Shown: positions 20,413 through 34,400 of the stretch, piece after piece
How positions within the stretch are numbered: position 1 is the stretch's first letter
Layout of the letters: each line of letters opens with the position of its first letter
DNA from: Tritrichomonas musculus
Taxonomy: Eukaryota > Parabasalia > Tritrichomonadida > Tritrichomonadidae
Direction: 5' to 3'
Length of the DNA stretch: 64,000 nt
Assembly: GCA_039105265.1 (NCBI GenBank)
Contig: JAPFFF010000012.1
Span: 744,001-808,000, forward strand
The notes under the pieces: generated by a model
Seen by the model: the letters and a program-made list of their open reading frames with translations, nothing else
Told to the model about the DNA's origin: nothing
Databases searched by the model: none
Made by a program: the position numbers and the translations under genes

Positions 20413-22051
20413 TTTTTTTGTAGGGCAGTAGGGGCAGTCACGACCTCTTATCCATGTTATTCACCAGAGGTTGATCTCAAATCTGGTTTTTTATCCATGT
20501 TACTCAATTTTTTTCTTATTTTCAAATTTTATCCACAAAACCAACATTTTACCCTTTTTTAACCCTTAAAAACCTTATATACGCTCAAATACCTTTTCAA
20601 TTTTTACTGTCTTACCCTTCAAACAAATTTAACGGCCTAATGGTCTTATTTTAATTTCCATGTTAAATATCAATTTCAGCATTTTCCAGCATATTTACCT
20701 ACAAATATTACCATGTTATCACTTTTTCTTTTCAACTCTACAATTTCTTCAAATTTTTTTCTACCATGTTAATTTTACTCTACCTAACCTTCTTAATCAT
20801 GCTATTTTCCTTTTAATTTCTATGTATTTTTTATCATTTTCACTACTTCCAAATTTTCAAATTCCATCATTGATCAACCTCACTTTTCTAATCAGTCTCC
20901 AGTTTCAATATTTCCCCTTTAATTTACCGCATTGTTAGCACATCAGTATTCCCTTTTTTAGAACCACTACACTTGATCACACTCTTTACCTCACTTTTAT
21001 CCTAAACTACCTCATTCATTTGTCTTGCTTTTATTCAAATTGATCACACACATTTGTCTCATTGTTTGTCCAACCAACATACTCAATTGTCTCACTTTAG
21101 TCCGTATTAGTCACTCACATCTGTCTCATTTCTTTTAGTTCAATTGTTCACATTTTTGTCTCACTTTTAGTCCAATTATTCAGTCACATTTGTCTCATTT
21201 TTAGTACCAATTGATCACTCACATTCGTCTCATTTTTAGTACCAATTGATCACTCACATTCGTCTCACTTTTAGTACCAATTGATCACTCACATTTGTCT
21301 CATTTTTAGTACCAATTGATCACTCACATTCGTCTCACTTTTAGTCCAATTGATCACTCACATTCGTCTCACTTTTAGTCCAATTGATCACTCACATTCG
21401 TCTCACTTTTAGCCCAATTGATCAGTCACATTCGTCTCACTTTTAGTACCAATTGATCAGTCACATTTGTCTCACTTTTAGTCCAATTGATCAGTCACAT
21501 TTGTCTCACTTTTAGTACCAATTGATCACTCACATTCGTCTCACTTTTAGTACCAATTGATCACTCACATTCGTCTCACTTTTAGTCCAATTGATCAGTC
21601 ACATTTGTCTCACTTTTAGTCCAATTGATCAGTCACATTTGTCTCACTTTTAGTACCAATTGATCACTCACATTCGTCTCACTTTTAGTACCAATTGATC
21701 ACTCACATTCGTCTCTCATTAGTCCGAATTGATCACACTTTTTTGTCATATCTTTGACGTTAATTATTCATACTCTTTTGTATCAATTTCTCACTGATCG
21801 ACTACTCTTTTCTACTTCTTGTCGATCGCAGTTGTTGTATTCATCATTGATCTTATTGTTCGTACCAAATTACACTCATGTAACTCGTTCACTTTTTCAC
21901 AACAACTGCAATACCTTGACCATCTTTTATGCGAGACTCTTGTTTAATGTTATGCTTTTCTATTATTTCTACCCTTTTATATTGATTAACTTTCACGTTA
22001 TTTTATTTCTTAATTTACTCTAATGCATTAAAGTTATTTTAATAAACAGTC
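20413..22051 (+). mobile_element. Short non-autonomous retroelement S6
   Basis: 1639-bp copy, one 35-bp minisatellite unit shorter than S5. It matches S8 in length and in the sampled part of the minisatellite at the same 3353-bp offset. Bounded by target-site copies at 20393 and 22052. Confidence 0.9.
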
Positions 22052-22071
22052 AGTCCGCGAAGTCCCAAATT

Positions 22072-23745
22072 TTTTTTTGTAGGGCAGTAGGGGCAGTCAC
22101 GACCTCTTATCCATGTTATTCACCAGAGGTTGATCTCAAATCTGGTTTTTTATCCATGTTACTCAATTTTTTTCTTATTTTCAAATTTTATCCACAAAAC
22201 CAACATTTTACCCTTTTTTAACCCTTAAAAACCTTATATACGCTCAAATACCTTTTCAATTTTTACTGTCTTACCCTTCAAACAAATTTAACGGCCTAAT
22301 GGTCTTATTTTAATTTCCATGTTAAATATCAATTTCAGCATTTTCCAGCATATTTACCTACAAATATTACCATGTTATCACTTTTTCTTTTCAACTCTAC
22401 AATTTCTTCAAATTTTTTTCTACCATGTTAATTTTACTCTACCTAACCTTCTTAATCATGCTATTTTCCTTTTAATTTCTATGTATTTTTTATCATTTTC
22501 ACTACTTCCAAATTTTCAAATTCCATCATTGATCAACCTCACTTTTCTAATCAGTCTCCAGTTTCAATATTTCCCCTTTAATTTACCGCATTGTTAGCAC
22601 ATCAGTATTCCCTTTTTTAGAACCACTACACTTGATCACACTCTTTACCTCACTTTTATCCTAAACTACCTCATTCATTTGTCTTGCTTTTATTCAAATT
22701 GATCACACACATTTGTCTCATTGTTTGTCCAACCAACATACTCAATTGTCTCACTTTAGTCCGTATTAGTCACTCACATCTGTCTCATTTCTTTTAGTTC
22801 AATTGTTCACATTTTTGTCTCACTTTTAGTCCAATTATTCAGTCACATTTGTCTCATTTTTAGTACCAATTGATCACTCACATTCGTCTCATTTTTAGTA
22901 CCAATTGATCACTCACATTCGTCTCACTTTTAGTACCAATTGATCACTCACATTTGTCTCATTTTTAGTACCAATTGATCACTCACATTCGTCTCACTTT
23001 TAGTACCAATTGATCACTCACATTCGTCTCACTTTTAGTCCAATTGATCACTCACATTCGTCTCACTTTTAGTCCAATTGATCACTCACATTCGTCTCAC
23101 TTTTAGCCCAATTGATCAGTCACATTCGTCTCACTTTTAGTACCAATTGATCAGTCACATTTGTCTCACTTTTAGTCCAATTGATCAGTCACATTTGTCT
23201 CACTTTTAGTACCAATTGATCACTCACATTCGTCTCACTTTTAGTACCAATTGATCACTCACATTCGTCTCACTTTTAGTCCAATTGATCAGTCACATTT
23301 GTCTCACTTTTAGTCCAATTGATCAGTCACATTTGTCTCACTTTTAGTACCAATTGATCACTCACATTCGTCTCACTTTTAGTACCAATTGATCACTCAC
23401 ATTCGTCTCTCATTAGTCCGAATTGATCACACTTTTTTGTCATATCTTTGACGTTAATTATTCATACTCTTTTGTATCAATTTCTCACTGATCGACTACT
23501 CTTTTCTACTTCTTGTCGATCGCAGTTGTTGTATTCATCATTGATCTTATTGTTCGTACCAAATTACACTCATGTAACTCGTTCACTTTTTCACAACAAC
23601 TGCAATACCTTGACCATCTTTTATGCGAGACTCTTGTTTAATGTTATGCTTTTCTATTATTTCTACCCTTTTATATTGATTAACTTTCACGTTATTTTAT
23701 TTCTTAATTTACTCTAATGCATTAAAGTTATTTTAATAAACAGTC
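22072..23745 (+). mobile_element. Short non-autonomous retroelement S7
   Basis: 1674-bp copy, the apparent duplicate of S5. With S8 it forms the second half of a duplicated dimer. Bounded by target-site copies at 22052 and 23746. Confidence 0.9.
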
Positions 23746-23765
23746 AGTCCGCGAAGTCCCAAATT

Positions 23766-25404
23766 TTTTTTTGTAGGGCAGTAGGGGCAGTCACGACCTC
23801 TTATCCATGTTATTCACCAGAGGTTGATCTCAAATCTGGTTTTTTATCCATGTTACTCAATTTTTTTCTTATTTTCAAATTTTATCCACAAAACCAACAT
23901 TTTACCCTTTTTTAACCCTTAAAAACCTTATATACGCTCAAATACCTTTTCAATTTTTACTGTCTTACCCTTCAAACAAATTTAACGGCCTAATGGTCTT
24001 ATTTTAATTTCCATGTTAAATATCAATTTCAGCATTTTCCAGCATATTTACCTACAAATATTACCATGTTATCACTTTTTCTTTTCAACTCTACAATTTC
24101 TTCAAATTTTTTTCTACCATGTTAATTTTACTCTACCTAACCTTCTTAATCATGCTATTTTCCTTTTAATTTCTATGTATTTTTTATCATTTTCACTACT
24201 TCCAAATTTTCAAATTCCATCATTGATCAACCTCACTTTTCTAATCAGTCTCCAGTTTCAATATTTCCCCTTTAATTTACCGCATTGTTAGCACATCAGT
24301 ATTCCCTTTTTTAGAACCACTACACTTGATCACACTCTTTACCTCACTTTTATCCTAAACTACCTCATTCATTTGTCTTGCTTTTATTCAAATTGATCAC
24401 ACACATTTGTCTCATTGTTTGTCCAACCAACATACTCAATTGTCTCACTTTAGTCCGTATTAGTCACTCACATCTGTCTCATTTCTTTTAGTTCAATTGT
24501 TCACATTTTTGTCTCACTTTTAGTCCAATTATTCAGTCACATTTGTCTCATTTTTAGTACCAATTGATCACTCACATTCGTCTCATTTTTAGTACCAATT
24601 GATCACTCACATTCGTCTCACTTTTAGTACCAATTGATCACTCACATTTGTCTCATTTTTAGTACCAATTGATCACTCACATTCGTCTCACTTTTAGTCC
24701 AATTGATCACTCACATTCGTCTCACTTTTAGTCCAATTGATCACTCACATTCGTCTCACTTTTAGCCCAATTGATCAGTCACATTCGTCTCACTTTTAGT
24801 ACCAATTGATCAGTCACATTTGTCTCACTTTTAGTCCAATTGATCAGTCACATTTGTCTCACTTTTAGTACCAATTGATCACTCACATTCGTCTCACTTT
24901 TAGTACCAATTGATCACTCACATTCGTCTCACTTTTAGTCCAATTGATCAGTCACATTTGTCTCACTTTTAGTCCAATTGATCAGTCACATTTGTCTCAC
25001 TTTTAGTACCAATTGATCACTCACATTCGTCTCACTTTTAGTACCAATTGATCACTCACATTCGTCTCTCATTAGTCCGAATTGATCACACTTTTTTGTC
25101 ATATCTTTGACGTTAATTATTCATACTCTTTTGTATCAATTTCTCACTGATCGACTACTCTTTTCTACTTCTTGTCGATCGCAGTTGTTGTATTCATCAT
25201 TGATCTTATTGTTCGTACCAAATTACACTCATGTAACTCGTTCACTTTTTCACAACAACTGCAATACCTTGACCATCTTTTATGCGAGACTCTTGTTTAA
25301 TGTTATGCTTTTCTATTATTTCTACCCTTTTATATTGATTAACTTTCACGTTATTTTATTTCTTAATTTACTCTAATGCATTAAAGTTATTTTAATAAAC
25401 AGTC
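23766..25404 (+). mobile_element. Short non-autonomous retroelement S8
   Basis: 1639-bp copy, the apparent duplicate of S6, and the last short element before the LINEs. Its 3' tail is followed by the target site 25405-25424 and then by the LINE 5' end, so both families use exactly the same insertion point. Confidence 0.9.
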
Positions 25405-25424
25405 AGTCCGCGAAGTCCCAAATT
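25405..25424 (+). repeat. Target-site copy between S8 and LINE-1
   Basis: Exact copy of the 20-bp tRNA-Phe 3' end. To its right the sequence changes from the short-element 5' end (T run, then GTAGGGC) to the LINE 5' end (ATTTTTTCTTTTTTG), which sets the boundary of the shared site. Confidence 0.95.
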
Positions 25425-25454
25425 ATTTTTTCTTTTTTGTTTTGAGCCTTCTAA

Positions 25455-28400
25455 ATGACAGATTCGTATTCTACGCATTGTGACGATCCCGTTAATACCA
25501 TTATTTCTACCCCTACCCAAAATTTTTCTCCAAATTCTAATTTTAATATAGAAAACCATATTATACCTTCATTTCAACCTCAAAATCCTGTTTTACGTCA
25601 AAAAATATCCCCACTTTCCCATAACAATTTCCCTAATAATTTTAATAACGATATATTTTCAAATACTAATTACCGCTTTATTCCTCAATTTTATACGAAT
25701 ATAGACGGAATATCACCTAACAAAAGCTCCTATGCTATTTTTAACCCTTCCAATAACTCAATCTCTCATTTTGATTATCTTAAATTCTCGTTTAAATATG
25801 TTGCTTATCAAAACCTTCCCTTTCTGTCGAAAATTGAAAACAATGCTGCTATTGACCCAGATCTTACAGATGATGATGACAGTGATTTTATTTCCTCTTA
25901 TTCTTCTAATACACTTTTGGACTACGATGACGAACCTGAAGACAATTCTCAAAACAATTTTTCAATTTTCAATGAACTCCATAATTTAATAGACTATTCT
26001 AATCCAACTCACAACAATTCTGTACAGTGCCCTTTACCAGAGTCCAATTCAACAAACATTCTCGTAGATTCTTCTTCCTCATTAAACATTTCCCCGGTTC
26101 CGGAATGTAATAACCCGGTTTCTCAAATTCCTGAACGCCCTAACCAGGATTCTCAATTTCTGGAACGCTATAACCCGGTTACTCAGTTTCCAGAACGTAT
26201 TATTCCGGATTCTCGATTTCCAGAAAACAATAACCCGGATTCCCAAATTCCAGAACGTATTATTCCGGATTCTCGATTTCCGGAACGCAATAACCCGGAA
26301 TCTCAAATTCCTGAAATCATTCCTCAGAAATCCTCTCATTCAGAATTCAAAACTCCGGAAACTCAATCTCAGGACTATTCTTCCAAATGTCATAAAGATA
26401 TATTTTCTAATACTAATTATTTTACAAAACCTCTTCACTTTACCAAAAATGAGAATTTACCCTCTAACAAACGTTCTTTCACCATTTACAATCCATCCGA
26501 CAACAAAACCTCTCATATTGACTATATCACCTTTTCTTTCATGCCTGATCCTTATGAAAACCTCCCCTTTTCATCGAAAGTCGAAAAAGGTATTGCTGTA
26601 GATCCCGATTTGCCCGACGAAGATGATTTAAAATCAAAGTCATGTATTTCATCTAATTCTTATTCAGACTATGATGATGAACCAGAGGAATACTCAGAGA
26701 ATAATTTCTCCTTATTCAGAGAACTCCATACTATAATAGATTCACAGCCTGACTCTCAACAGCTAAGTTTGCAATCTACGAGTAAAACCCAGCCACATAA
26801 TTTACAGATCCATAATTTTACTACTTCAGAAGATGAAATTATCCTTCAATATATATCTTCTCACCCCTCCCCTAACTGGAATGAAGTTTCCAGCCTGATT
26901 AGCAACAAATCCCCAAAAGCATGCAAATCAAGATATGTCAATTTTTTAGGTCCTGGATCGCCTTCACAATCTTGGTCGCAGTTTGAAGACGATCTTCTTC
27001 TCAATTATTACTGGCGCCTCGGTCCCAGGTGGTCGACTATTTCTGGCCTTTTAAAGTGCCACAACGCCTTTTCTATTCGTTCCCATTGTTTATCTCTTCT
27101 TATTAAGTCCAGATTCATTGATAAAGCGCCAACCAATTTCCTCGAATTGGAGAATCTGAGGATTCACCATCTCTCTGTTATTGAACAATCTCAAAATAGT
27201 TCTAATCAAGATATTCTGCAATCTCATCTTAATGATTCTAACCAAGTGAATCAACATCCTCATCTTAATGATTCAGTCCAAGTGAATCAACATCCTCATC
27301 TTAATGACTCAGTCCAAGTGAATCAACATCCTCAACGAAGTGATTCAGTCCAAGTGAATCAACATCCTCAACGAAGTGATTCTACCAGAGTGAATCAACA
27401 TCCTCATCTTAATGACTCAGTCCAAGTGAATCAACATCCTCATCTTAATGATTCAGTCCAAGTGAATCAACATCCTCATCTTAATGATTCAGTCCAAGTG
27501 AATCAACATCCTCAACGAAGTGATTCTACCAGAGTGAATCAACATCCTCATCTTAATGACTCAGTCCAAGTGAATCAACATCCTCAACGAAGTGATTCAG
27601 TCCAAGTGAATCAACATCCTCAACGAAGTGATTCTACCAGAGTGAATCAACATCCTCATCTTAATGATTCAGTCCAAGTGAATCAACATCCTCAACGAAG
27701 TGATTCTACCAGAGTGAATCAACATCCTCATCTTAATGACTCAGTCCAAGTGAATCAACATCCTCAACGAAGTGATTCTACCAGAGTGAATCAACATCCT
27801 CATCTTAATGACTCAGTCCAAGTGAATCAACATCCTCAACGAAGTGATTCTACCAGAGTGAATCAACATCCTCATCTTAATGATTCAGTCCAAGTGAATC
27901 AACATCCTCAACGAAGCGATTCTACCAGAGTGAATCAACATCCTCATCTTAATGACTCAGTCCAAGTGAATCAACATCCTCAACGAAGTGATTCTACCAG
28001 AGTGAATCAACATCCTCATCTTAATGACTCAGTCCAAGTGAATCAACATCCTCAACGAAGTGATTCTACCAGAGTGAATCAACATCCTCATCTTAATGAT
28101 TCAGTCCAAGTGAATCAACATCCTCATCTTAATGATTCAGTCCTAGTGAATCAACATCCTCATCTTAATGATTCAGTCCTAGTGAATCAACATCCTCATC
28201 TTAATGATTCAGTCCAAGTGAATCAACATCCTCAACGAAGTGATTCTACCAGAGTGAATCAACATCCTCATCTTAATGATTCAGTCCAAGTGAATCAACA
28301 TCCTCAATGTAGTAATTCTGTCCAAGTGAATCAACATCCTCAACGAAGTGATTCAGTCCGAATGAATCAACATCCTCATCTTAATGATTCAGTCCAAGTG

Positions 28401-31400
28401 GATCAACATCCTCATCTTAATGATTCTAACCAAGTGAATCAACATCCTCAACGAAGTGATTCAATCAGAGAGAATCAACAGCCTCAACTTAATATTCCTA
28501 GTCCAGACAGTGTTTCTAACCAGGAGTTTCACCGACCTCAACGCAATGTTATTAATCATATGATTCAACAAAATCGCTTTTCTCCGCAAACACAGCCTTC
28601 CCTGCCTCTGCGTCCACCCCTTCCTCAACGATCCTTACGCTGGCCTATATCCATCAATTCTTCCATCTCTAATGATGATTTTTCATCCTCTGAACTTTTA
28701 TCGTTTAAAAACGAATTATTCCAAATTCTTTCCTTGCCCAACCTATCAGACTGCAAAAATGCACTCATTAATCTCCACCGACCATCTCTGCCAGATATCA
28801 GGAGTTCATTTGGAATTGACTCCAACATCTGCTTATTACTGGCGAGTGATGTCCCTTTCCCTAAACCCATGGCTTTTGCCTGCTATGTCAAAGACTGCAA
28901 CTTTATAGCTTCTTCTGAAGGCATGTTAAGGAAGCATCTGAAGCAATCACATAAAGTTGATGTGTCTGTCAATCGGGACGAACTTATTAATACGATCTCA
29001 TATATGGCTTTCAAAGAAGTGAAAACAATCTTCTCTTTCGAAGATGGTTCTGAACGTGCAACTGATCGTCGATTACTCTTCTGTCACAATCCCGGATGTG
29101 GTTACGCCACAGACCGTGACTCTCGCATCAAACTGCATAGAACTAGAATGCATAAAAATTTCTGTGATTCATTAAATGTTCTTGGTCTCTTCTGGGGTTC
29201 ATTAAAATCTTGGATCAACGATGCAAATCGCTTTCCATCAATTGGCGAGTTCTTGGGGCAAGGTGAAATGTGGTCGTGCAAAATTTGCGATTTCATTTCT
29301 TCGAGTTCTCTCAATGTCAGAGATCACATCAGCTCAGTACATAGAGATTTATCAACAAGAGATAAGGAAAATTCAATGGTTCCTATCTTTTTAAAATACA
29401 GTTTTGGTGAGTCCCTTACTGATGAAATCAGACCGCTCTCATCAGCATCGGTTAATGATGATTCTAATATCTTAGTTAGTAATTCCTCGCCAGAGAATTC
29501 TCAGCCTTCAAACGAAGTAGATAGTATTCAGACTATTCAGTCGCCGCATGCCAACATTGATGATTTTAATCAATATCACAATGATAATCACTCTTTCTTC
29601 GATTCAGATAATCAATTAATGCAACCCTTAATTGTTGATCTTTCATATATCTCAGAAACGCCCTCCATTCTGCCTGAAAATTCTACAGACTTGCATGAAA
29701 TCAATGAAGTATTTAACATTGAGACACTTAGCAATTGCAAAGCCAACGATGAAATATTTTCTAACTACCTCTCTCTTGCATTCGAATCAGAGGATGATCA
29801 ATTAAAAGATTTATTAGCCAATCTTCAAGAAGCACCCCGTCCTACTATGAGTTCTGATAAGGATTCTGAAATTAGTATTGAAGTTTGTATTTCCACCATA
29901 CTTCGCACGGCTCCTGCTCGTTGTTGGCCTCCTTTCACAAATGATGACTGCTGTTTCATCTGCAACGAAGCTTTTGAGTCTAACACTAGTTTTCTCATGC
30001 ATGTACAAAATATGCATCCAAATCTCGTTTATTTTGTGTCAGATCAGCTTTTATGCTGCTTAAGATACTTGACGGACACACCCATTGAATGTATCCTTGT
30101 TAACGCTGATGGTTCGTCTGAAGTTTTCAAACGTTCAAATTGTATATGCAGAGTTCCAGGGTGCACTTTTATTGCCGACACATATGAAGACTTGCTCAGT
30201 CACATGGCGCGCAGAAAAGATAGAAACCACTTTTTGTATAAAGTTATGTGTAACAAATATGGTCCTTTCTACGGTTCCATCAAAGCGTTCGTGAGTATTT
30301 GCAATCGCTTACCCTGTCTTTTCGAACTCCTCAAAGGAAGCGAAGTTAATAATTACAGATGCAAAAAATGCGGCAAAATCTTAACATCATCGGTCAAAGC
30401 AGTTGAGTCACACTTTTCTAAATCACATCGCAATCTATGTAATAATTCTTTGATTGATAAAATTGCATCAGTGAGGATCTCTTTTTCAACTGCTCCCCTG
30501 CTTTCTAACTCACTTGAAGATGCATCAGTGAAGAAAAACCGTATTAAACATTTAGTTGATGATTTGAGAAAAAATATTACTTTAGATGAAGGCACGAAGC
30601 TGATTGATGATGCATGTTCCAGAATATTATATGATAATCACGACAACTCTGATGTCCCTGCTACATCTTTCCATTCTTATAATATTGTTCCTTCGAAAAT
30701 TGTGTCCAATAAAAACAGTTCCCAACATCCTACAATTTCGACTCCTATCAATTCAAATATCATTTCAGTGCTTTCAGACAGTGAAGAAGATGTTAGTATC
30801 AAAGATGATCATCAAGATAGTTTCCCTAAGAATGCTGAACTTACTCAATCCGATGGATCTAATTCTGATTTCTCTCATAATGTAGATAATGTTCTTAATC
30901 CTGATGTTCACCATAGCAGTCAGTTTTCCCTATCAGCATCAGAAGTCTCCAATATCGATGTTCTTAGCAATGATATATCTGACTTCACTACTTCTTCCAA
31001 GACCAATGCCTGTGAGGTCTGTGTTGTAAACAGTGAAGAACATAGTGAAGGCGAGTTATCCTTAGCGTTACAGTTTCCTGAGGTTAATCTAAATGGTAAT
31101 TGTTATAACTCACCAAAGTTGCATTCATCACTGAATCATCCTTCATCTTGCATTCGTCATTCTCAATCAAACATTTCTTGTTCTAATTGGAACCTCCATC
31201 CTTCACTCTTTGATTCTGCATCGAATAGATTCGGCCTCACAGATCCTTTTCCATCTGCCCCTATGCAGAATCTTCAGAATCAACACCAGTGCAATTCTCT
31301 CCAGAATTCTTTTTTTAATTCTCAAAGTCAATCTTCTGAATCTTTCTCAACCTTAAACGCTTATAATTCAGACAGTCCTAGTTCTAATGTTTTGCATAGC

Positions 31401-34400
31401 AGTTCTAATGCTCCTGACATACCTCCTGTCATTAGCCCAGACTTCAACGTTGTTAATCCCCCATCAAACAACAGTTCATTATTGAATCAACCTACTCCTA
31501 ATATTTTATCTCGCTGGGGTTCTAGATCCTCGCGTAACGGCGGAACGTGTCGTAACAAACGTGCAAATATTAATGATGACTCCCGTTATCCTCTAAATAT
31601 TTCTCTGGACGTACCTGATTCTACATCAGTAACTGATAATATCGAGTCTTCGCAAAGGCATATCATCTCTCAAGGCCTGAAATGGTATAATGAATCTTTA
31701 AACCGAAAATTTGTACATCTTCCTAAGCTTGATAGAGAGAAGAGGAAGTTGGTTTCAAATGGCCTCAAAGAACTTTTTGAAGGAGAACTCATTCCTTTAT
31801 TAAGCTACTATGATCCTGATAAATTTGAAAATCTGGACCAAGATGTTGCTTGGAAGCTATTCGAAGGCGCATTTGAAGAGTCCATCCATCGTATTAGACT
31901 GCATATCGCTACCAAATTAAACATTGACGTGGATAGAATTTACTCAAATAAAATGAAGAAACGTTGGTCTAACAAAATTCAGGAAGAACTAGCTGACATT
32001 CAGATGAACTCAAGATACTTAAACAAATTAGCTTCTGATATTGAAAAACTTAATTCGATTGATAAACTTAATGAAGAGGTAGAATTTGAGAAAGCTCAAC
32101 GCAGAATATTGAAATATTTATCATTCATTAGCAACGATGACAGAACCAGAATTTTTGGCACAAACGACTCCTTAACAATCTTAGATGAACTTAGTTACCA
32201 AGGTAATAAAGCTAGAGAATGCGGCGAGTGGCTTCAAACAACCATTGGCGAACTCATCAAAAAAGAAATGTCACTCAAAGCATCGCAGCGGCAATCTAAT
32301 AAAATTCGAGAATGTTACTCTGAGAACCCTCGAAAAACTCTGAATAATTTTATATTGAATAAAGTTCAACCTCAATGCTTAATTGATGAATCTTCACTTC
32401 ACGACTTCTTTGCCCGGACTTTCCGGAAAAATGATGAAGAATTCATCCCGGATGATGATGGAATTTTTGCCATCTCTAACTGTTTTGATGACCATGACAA
32501 AGAATTATTTATGAATCTTATTACTAACGAAGAATCCTTCAAAGAAGTCATTTCGAGCCGTAAATATGATTCAGCTGCGGGACCTGATGGTATCGACTAT
32601 AGTGTGTTCAAACTTTTACCAAACATTTCTGCTAAGTTCTTTTGTCTTATCTCAAAAGTTATTGTTAAAAAAGGAAGAGTACCTCATGGTTGGAAAAAGT
32701 CTATAATGAGACTTCTCTACAAGAAAGGTGACATTAATTGCCCCAGTAATTGGAGACCTATTTCAATATCTAATAGTATCTACAGAATTTTTAGCTGTGT
32801 TTGGGCCAAATCTATTAACAAAGCTCATCTAAATCTTCATATTTTTTCTAACGTTCAAAGAGGATTCATTGAAGCCGTAAATGGCTGCAGTGACAATGCC
32901 ATGATCATTTCTGAGCTATTCTATGACGCCATGCGAAACCACCGAAACATCTTTGTTACTGCATTAGACTTTAAAAACGCTTTCGGTTCAGTTTCGCATG
33001 ACATGATCATTGACTGCCTGAAGAAGAAAGGATTTCCTTCAGAATTTATTCATATTATAAAAAATGTTTATACCGGGTCTACAACCAGTATTATTACTAA
33101 TAACTTTGTGTCAGAGGAGATTGACATCAAGAAAGGCACTAAGCAAGGTTGTCCTGTTTCTCCGCTGTTATTTAACCTTTGCTTAGAGCCTCTCTTCAAT
33201 GCAATCTCCTCGGTTAACCGCGATCATGGTTATTGGGTCAATTCTTCAAGAGGCGAAGCAAGATTTAACATACTGGCTTACGCTGATGACATTTTGTTGA
33301 TCTCGGAAACAGAAGTCGGTATGTCGAACATGCTCAGAACTTGTGAACTATTTTGCCGTTACTCAAAAATGGAACTTGCACCTTCAAAATCTTGTTCTTT
33401 TGCGTACATTCTTAGAGACAACTTGAGATGTGGATTAACTAGGAGCTTTATGGTTAACAACGAACCTATACCTTACGTTGGTTTGGACGAATCTGTCAGA
33501 TATCTGGGTGTCCCTGTCGCTGTCAGAAAATTAACCAAATTAAAATCATCCAGTGATTACCTTATGAAGTTCACTGAGAAAGCATTAAAAGTCTTTAATT
33601 CCGATCTCCTTATCACTCAAAAAGTGCATGCCATAAAGACTTTTCTTATTCCATCGCTGGATTTCGTGCTTAGCAATGGTCAGATGAAAATCAAACATAT
33701 TGATAAGCTCGATAGCTTCATTAGTGCATCTATTAACAAACTCGTTGGCGGTAATGTACCTCTATCTGTTAAGCATGGGTCATGGAAAGATGGTGGTTTA
33801 TCAGTCCCATCTTTAAGAGAAAAATGCGAAACGTGCAGAGTCAAGTCTCTGCTTCGGCTTATTACGCACAAAGATTGCGAGATCAGATCTCTTGCCTTCT
33901 CGGCTATCGAAGGTGAAAAGCACAAAAGGAATGTCTGCACAGAACCAAATCCCAATCTTCAATCTTTTCTAGATTGGAAAGATGATTCACTTAACAATGA
34001 ACACTCAGGTACCAATTCTATTGTGCAACGGGCAAGAGTTTCTTTTAAAAATCTTGACTTAACTATTAAAGAGATCGGATGTGATGAACTCAATGATTCC
34101 GACACCGAAGACAATGATACATCTGCCACTATTTCCAATTCTCATTCAATGTTTGAACTGAAGGACTTGGTTCTTAACAAATCTATCAAATTTGACAAGA
34201 GCAAAAATTTGTCACTTTTCCTTACTTCCCGGAGGAGAGAAAGATGGAAAGAGAGAATGCACAAAAACACATTTCATCTTCACGGCTTGTATTCTTTCAG
34301 CGAAAATCCACTTTCAAACTTTTATTTAATGAGGCAATTCAACCCAGTATGCAATACATTATTCAAATTCGCTATCAAATGTAGAACAAATCTACTCGGA

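Noticed and set aside
11995-25404. Centromeric or other satellite DNA
   Set aside because: Periods differ between copies, each unit has a distinct 5' and 3' end, and each junction carries the tRNA target site. This is a retroelement array, although part of it did expand by block duplication.
25732-25989. Overlapping plus- and minus-strand frames of 60-100 codons within the LINEs
   Set aside because: They repeat in all LINE copies in other frames of the long ORF, have low-complexity or skewed composition and no domains, so they are shadows of the real coding frame.
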